NCBI GenBank assembly: GCA_036501345.1
Contig: DASYAN010000283.1
Span: 1-13,099, forward strand
Origin: DASYAN01 sp036501345
GTDB lineage: Bacteria; Chloroflexota; Ktedonobacteria; Ktedonobacterales; Ktedonobacteraceae
Length of the DNA: 13,099 nt
Direction of reading: 5' to 3'
Part shown: in pieces, positions 11,381-13,099 of the stretch
Layout: each line of letters starts with the position of its first letter
Numbering within the stretch: the first letter of the stretch is position 1
The notes under the pieces: model-generated
The model's database searches: none
Told to the model about the DNA's origin: nothing
Seen by the model: only the letters and a program-made list of their open reading frames with translations
Position numbers and translations under genes: made by a program

Positions 11381-13099
11381 ATGAATAATAATAAGCTACA
11401 ACAAGATGAGAATAACCTAGCTTTGAGCATGGAGAGCATCACAAATAAGCATGGGGAGCTCCAGCTACAAGACCAACAATTGAATCAGCAACCTCTTGGG
11501 ATTGGCCCTGCTCCAATGGGAGAGTCATCGCCGACTCTCTCAGCGAGACCTGCATCGCCTCAACACCCAGGTATTATTCCGAAACGTCCACGTAATGTGT
11601 CAAGCCAGATACATCATCTGGTTGCCAACACGATACAGACAGTGCGTGGCTGGACGGGTAATATGGCCGCAATACAGGTGATGCGTGACTGGACTGGCAA
11701 AATGGCGGCAATAGATGTAGTGCGCGACTGGACTGGCAAAATGGCTGTCATAGCAGACCAAGCGATGCAGCCACCAGATCCTTATATTGACCGTTACCCT
11801 GCTCCAGCATCGGGAGTTAGTACTCCTCAGCCTGACCACACAAAACGATGGAAGCGTTCGCGTACCTTGCGTACTTTGATGATCATGCGTCAGCGACGAG
11901 CACGTTTGAAGTCTACACAGCCCATAGCTAAACAGATCTGGACTGGTATTTTAATTGTATTAACACTATTGCTTGTAATCATCAGTGCTTCAGGGACAGC
12001 ATATGGGTATACCTATTACCAGAGCCAGTTGCCTCGCGTGCAACAACTAGAGCACCAGCAGATCTCACAAACCACACGCATTTATGATCGGAACATGAGC
12101 TTGCTCTATGATGCTTACGATAACGGAGAGCAAGGTGGACGACGTACACCCGTAACCTTCGATGAGATACCACAAGTTATGCAAGATGCGGTAATCGCAG
12201 CCGAAGACCCCACCTTCTGGACCAACTCCGGCGTCGATCCGCAGGGTATCCTTCGAGCAAGTATTTCATTTTTGCAACACGACGACACAGTACAGAGTGG
12301 AGGCAGTACTCTCACCCAACAAGTAGTCAAAAATCTGACTGGGAATAAAGAGGTGTCACTCAACCGTAAGACCCTCGAAGCTGTATTGGCAATTGGTTTG
12401 ACACAGCAATATCCCAAGAAGAACATACTAGAAATGTACTTTAATGTAGCCAGTTTTGGCCCTTTGGATCAAGGAATTGAGGCTGCCGTAGAAGAGTATT
12501 TCAATCTCATGCCTCAGTGTAACCAAAACTTTAAGTGTACGCCTGGCATTTCCCTGCTAGATATGAACCAGCAGACTAATAAACATGATCCGCTACTAGG
12601 CCTAGCACGAGCATCGCTGTTAGCAGGCTTGCCGCAGAATCCGGTCAACTATTATCCTGCTGGTGGTAGTGCAACTTTGCAGAATGCCTTGAATCGACAA
12701 AAGTATGTACTACAGCAGATGATAAAGCAGAATATGTCAGTCGATGGCCTGGGACCTGTTACCCCTACGATAGCACAACAAGCCGAGGCATTAACAGCAC
12801 AGATGACATTTACGCCCTATCAGCATATCAAACGTGCTGCCCACTTTGTGGATTGGATTATCCAGCAAGTTGAGACGGTACTAGGTAATGGAAATCCCAA
12901 CCAAGGAATTGTTCCTTTTCTAACGGGAGGCTTCAATATCCGCACGACCATCGATGCCAATCTGGAACAATACGTGGAATCAACGGTGGACTTTCACCTG
13001 ACACAGCCAGAATTCCATTGGTTTGCTGATTCGACGCCAACGGATGAGGCACACAATCTGCATGACTCTGCGGTAGTAGTGATGAATGCTCATACTGGT
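11381..13099 (+). CDS. class A penicillin-binding protein, bifunctional GT51 / transpeptidase (paralog 3, partial, 3' end off the right edge)
   Basis: 573 codons are visible and the frame is still open at the right edge. The ATG at 11381 has GAGAGG 10 nt upstream, and no other in-frame start follows the nearest upstream stop (TAG at 11330). Residues 1-184 are cytoplasmic: Q-rich to about 40, a P/S-rich stretch, three tandem 13-residue repeats (87-125), then basic KRWKRSRTLR...RQRRAR. The TM is at about 186-208. GT51: AAEDPTFWTNSG with catalytic E275, SGGSTLTQQ (306-314), RKTLEAVLAI with E333, a CNQNFKC insert (380-386), and LAGLPQNPVNYYP. The GT51 fold is followed by GGFNIRTTIDANLE and the opening of the transpeptidase domain (SAVVVMNAHTG). 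The SxxK, SxN and KTG motifs lie beyond the edge. The residue after catalytic Glu-Asp is Pro, where the other two copies have His. It starts 272 bp after paralog 2. Confidence 0.95.
   Translation, partial: MNNNKLQQDENNLALSMESITNKHGELQLQDQQLNQQPLGIGPAPMGESSPTLSARPASPQHPGIIPKRPRNVSSQIHHLVANTIQTVRGWTGNMAAIQVMRDWTGKMAAIDVVRDWTGKMAVIADQAMQPPDPYIDRYPAPASGVSTPQPDHTKRWKRSRTLRTLMIMRQRRARLKSTQPIAKQIWTGILIVLTLLLVIISASGTAYGYTYYQSQLPRVQQLEHQQISQTTRIYDRNMSLLYDAYDNGEQGGRRTPVTFDEIPQVMQDAVIAAEDPTFWTNSGVDPQGILRASISFLQHDDTVQSGGSTLTQQVVKNLTGNKEVSLNRKTLEAVLAIGLTQQYPKKNILEMYFNVASFGPLDQGIEAAVEEYFNLMPQCNQNFKCTPGISLLDMNQQTNKHDPLLGLARASLLAGLPQNPVNYYPAGGSATLQNALNRQKYVLQQMIKQNMSVDGLGPVTPTIAQQAEALTAQMTFTPYQHIKRAAHFVDWIIQQVETVLGNGNPNQGIVPFLTGGFNIRTTIDANLEQYVESTVDFHLTQPEFHWFADSTPTDEAHNLHDSAVVVMNAHTG
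11639..11755 (+). repeat. three tandem 39-bp (13-residue) coding repeats in PBP paralog 3
   Basis: Residues 87-99, 100-112 and 113-125 repeat the pattern x-x-R-[GD]-W-T-G-[NK]-M-A-[AV]-I-x, in phase with the codons. Copies 2 and 3 share the identical DNA core GACTGGACTGGCAAAATGGC, while copy 1 is more diverged. The repeats lie in the cytoplasmic region before the membrane span. Paralog 2 has one related motif (TIRGWSGK, 93-100), and paralog 1 has none at the matching place. Confidence 0.85.

Overview
The window looks like chromosomal DNA of a Gram-positive-type (monoderm) bacterium with mid-range GC. My best guess is a Chloroflexota member of the Ktedonobacteria type. The hints are the substrate-binding-protein leader (a cytosolic segment, then a TRR motif and an LAAC lipobox), the large class A penicillin-binding proteins (PBPs) with glutamine-rich cytoplasmic tails, and an intergenic palindromic repeat with GGGCGCAAT and CCCCTACAC cores. 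This assignment is inference from style, not from a marker gene.

The left half (1-4907) is read from the minus strand. In transcription order it holds a CUT1-type sugar ABC transporter substrate-binding lipoprotein (4907-3552), a membrane sensor histidine kinase with an extracytoplasmic Cache-like domain (3349-1340), and a secreted HEXXH metalloprotease of the peptidase MA type (from 1211, running off the left edge). No ABC permease, ATPase or response regulator is present. The binding protein and the kinase are neighbours and may work as a sugar-sensing pair, with a secreted or surface protease downstream.

The right half (5346-13099) is read from the plus strand, divergent from the left half across a 438-bp intergenic region. 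It is a tandem array of three paralogous bifunctional class A PBPs (GT51 glycosyltransferase plus transpeptidase): 870 aa, 956 aa, and a third cut off by the right edge after 573 codons. The genes are separated by 279 and 272 bp. At least the first two have recognisable sigma-A-like promoters, so they look like separately regulated duplicates rather than a tight operon. All GT51 and transpeptidase catalytic residues that are in view are intact in all three.

What differs between the copies is mainly the cytoplasmic N-terminal region. It is Q/P-rich, carries a conserved basic juxtamembrane WKRS-TLR segment, and contains a 13-residue RDWTGKMA-type motif that is absent in copy 1, single in copy 2 and present three times in tandem in copy 3. 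Copy 2 also has an extended C-terminus and a 9-C homopolymer just ahead of its transpeptidase serine. The gap between copies 2 and 3 holds a roughly 150-bp repeat-rich, nested-palindromic element bounded by 7-bp direct repeats, possibly a MITE-like or REP-like insertion.

I saw no tRNA, rRNA, CRISPR array or transposase gene. The most interesting material is the tandem PBP array with its variable cytoplasmic regions and the intergenic element. Nothing here amounts to a demonstrably new system from sequence alone.
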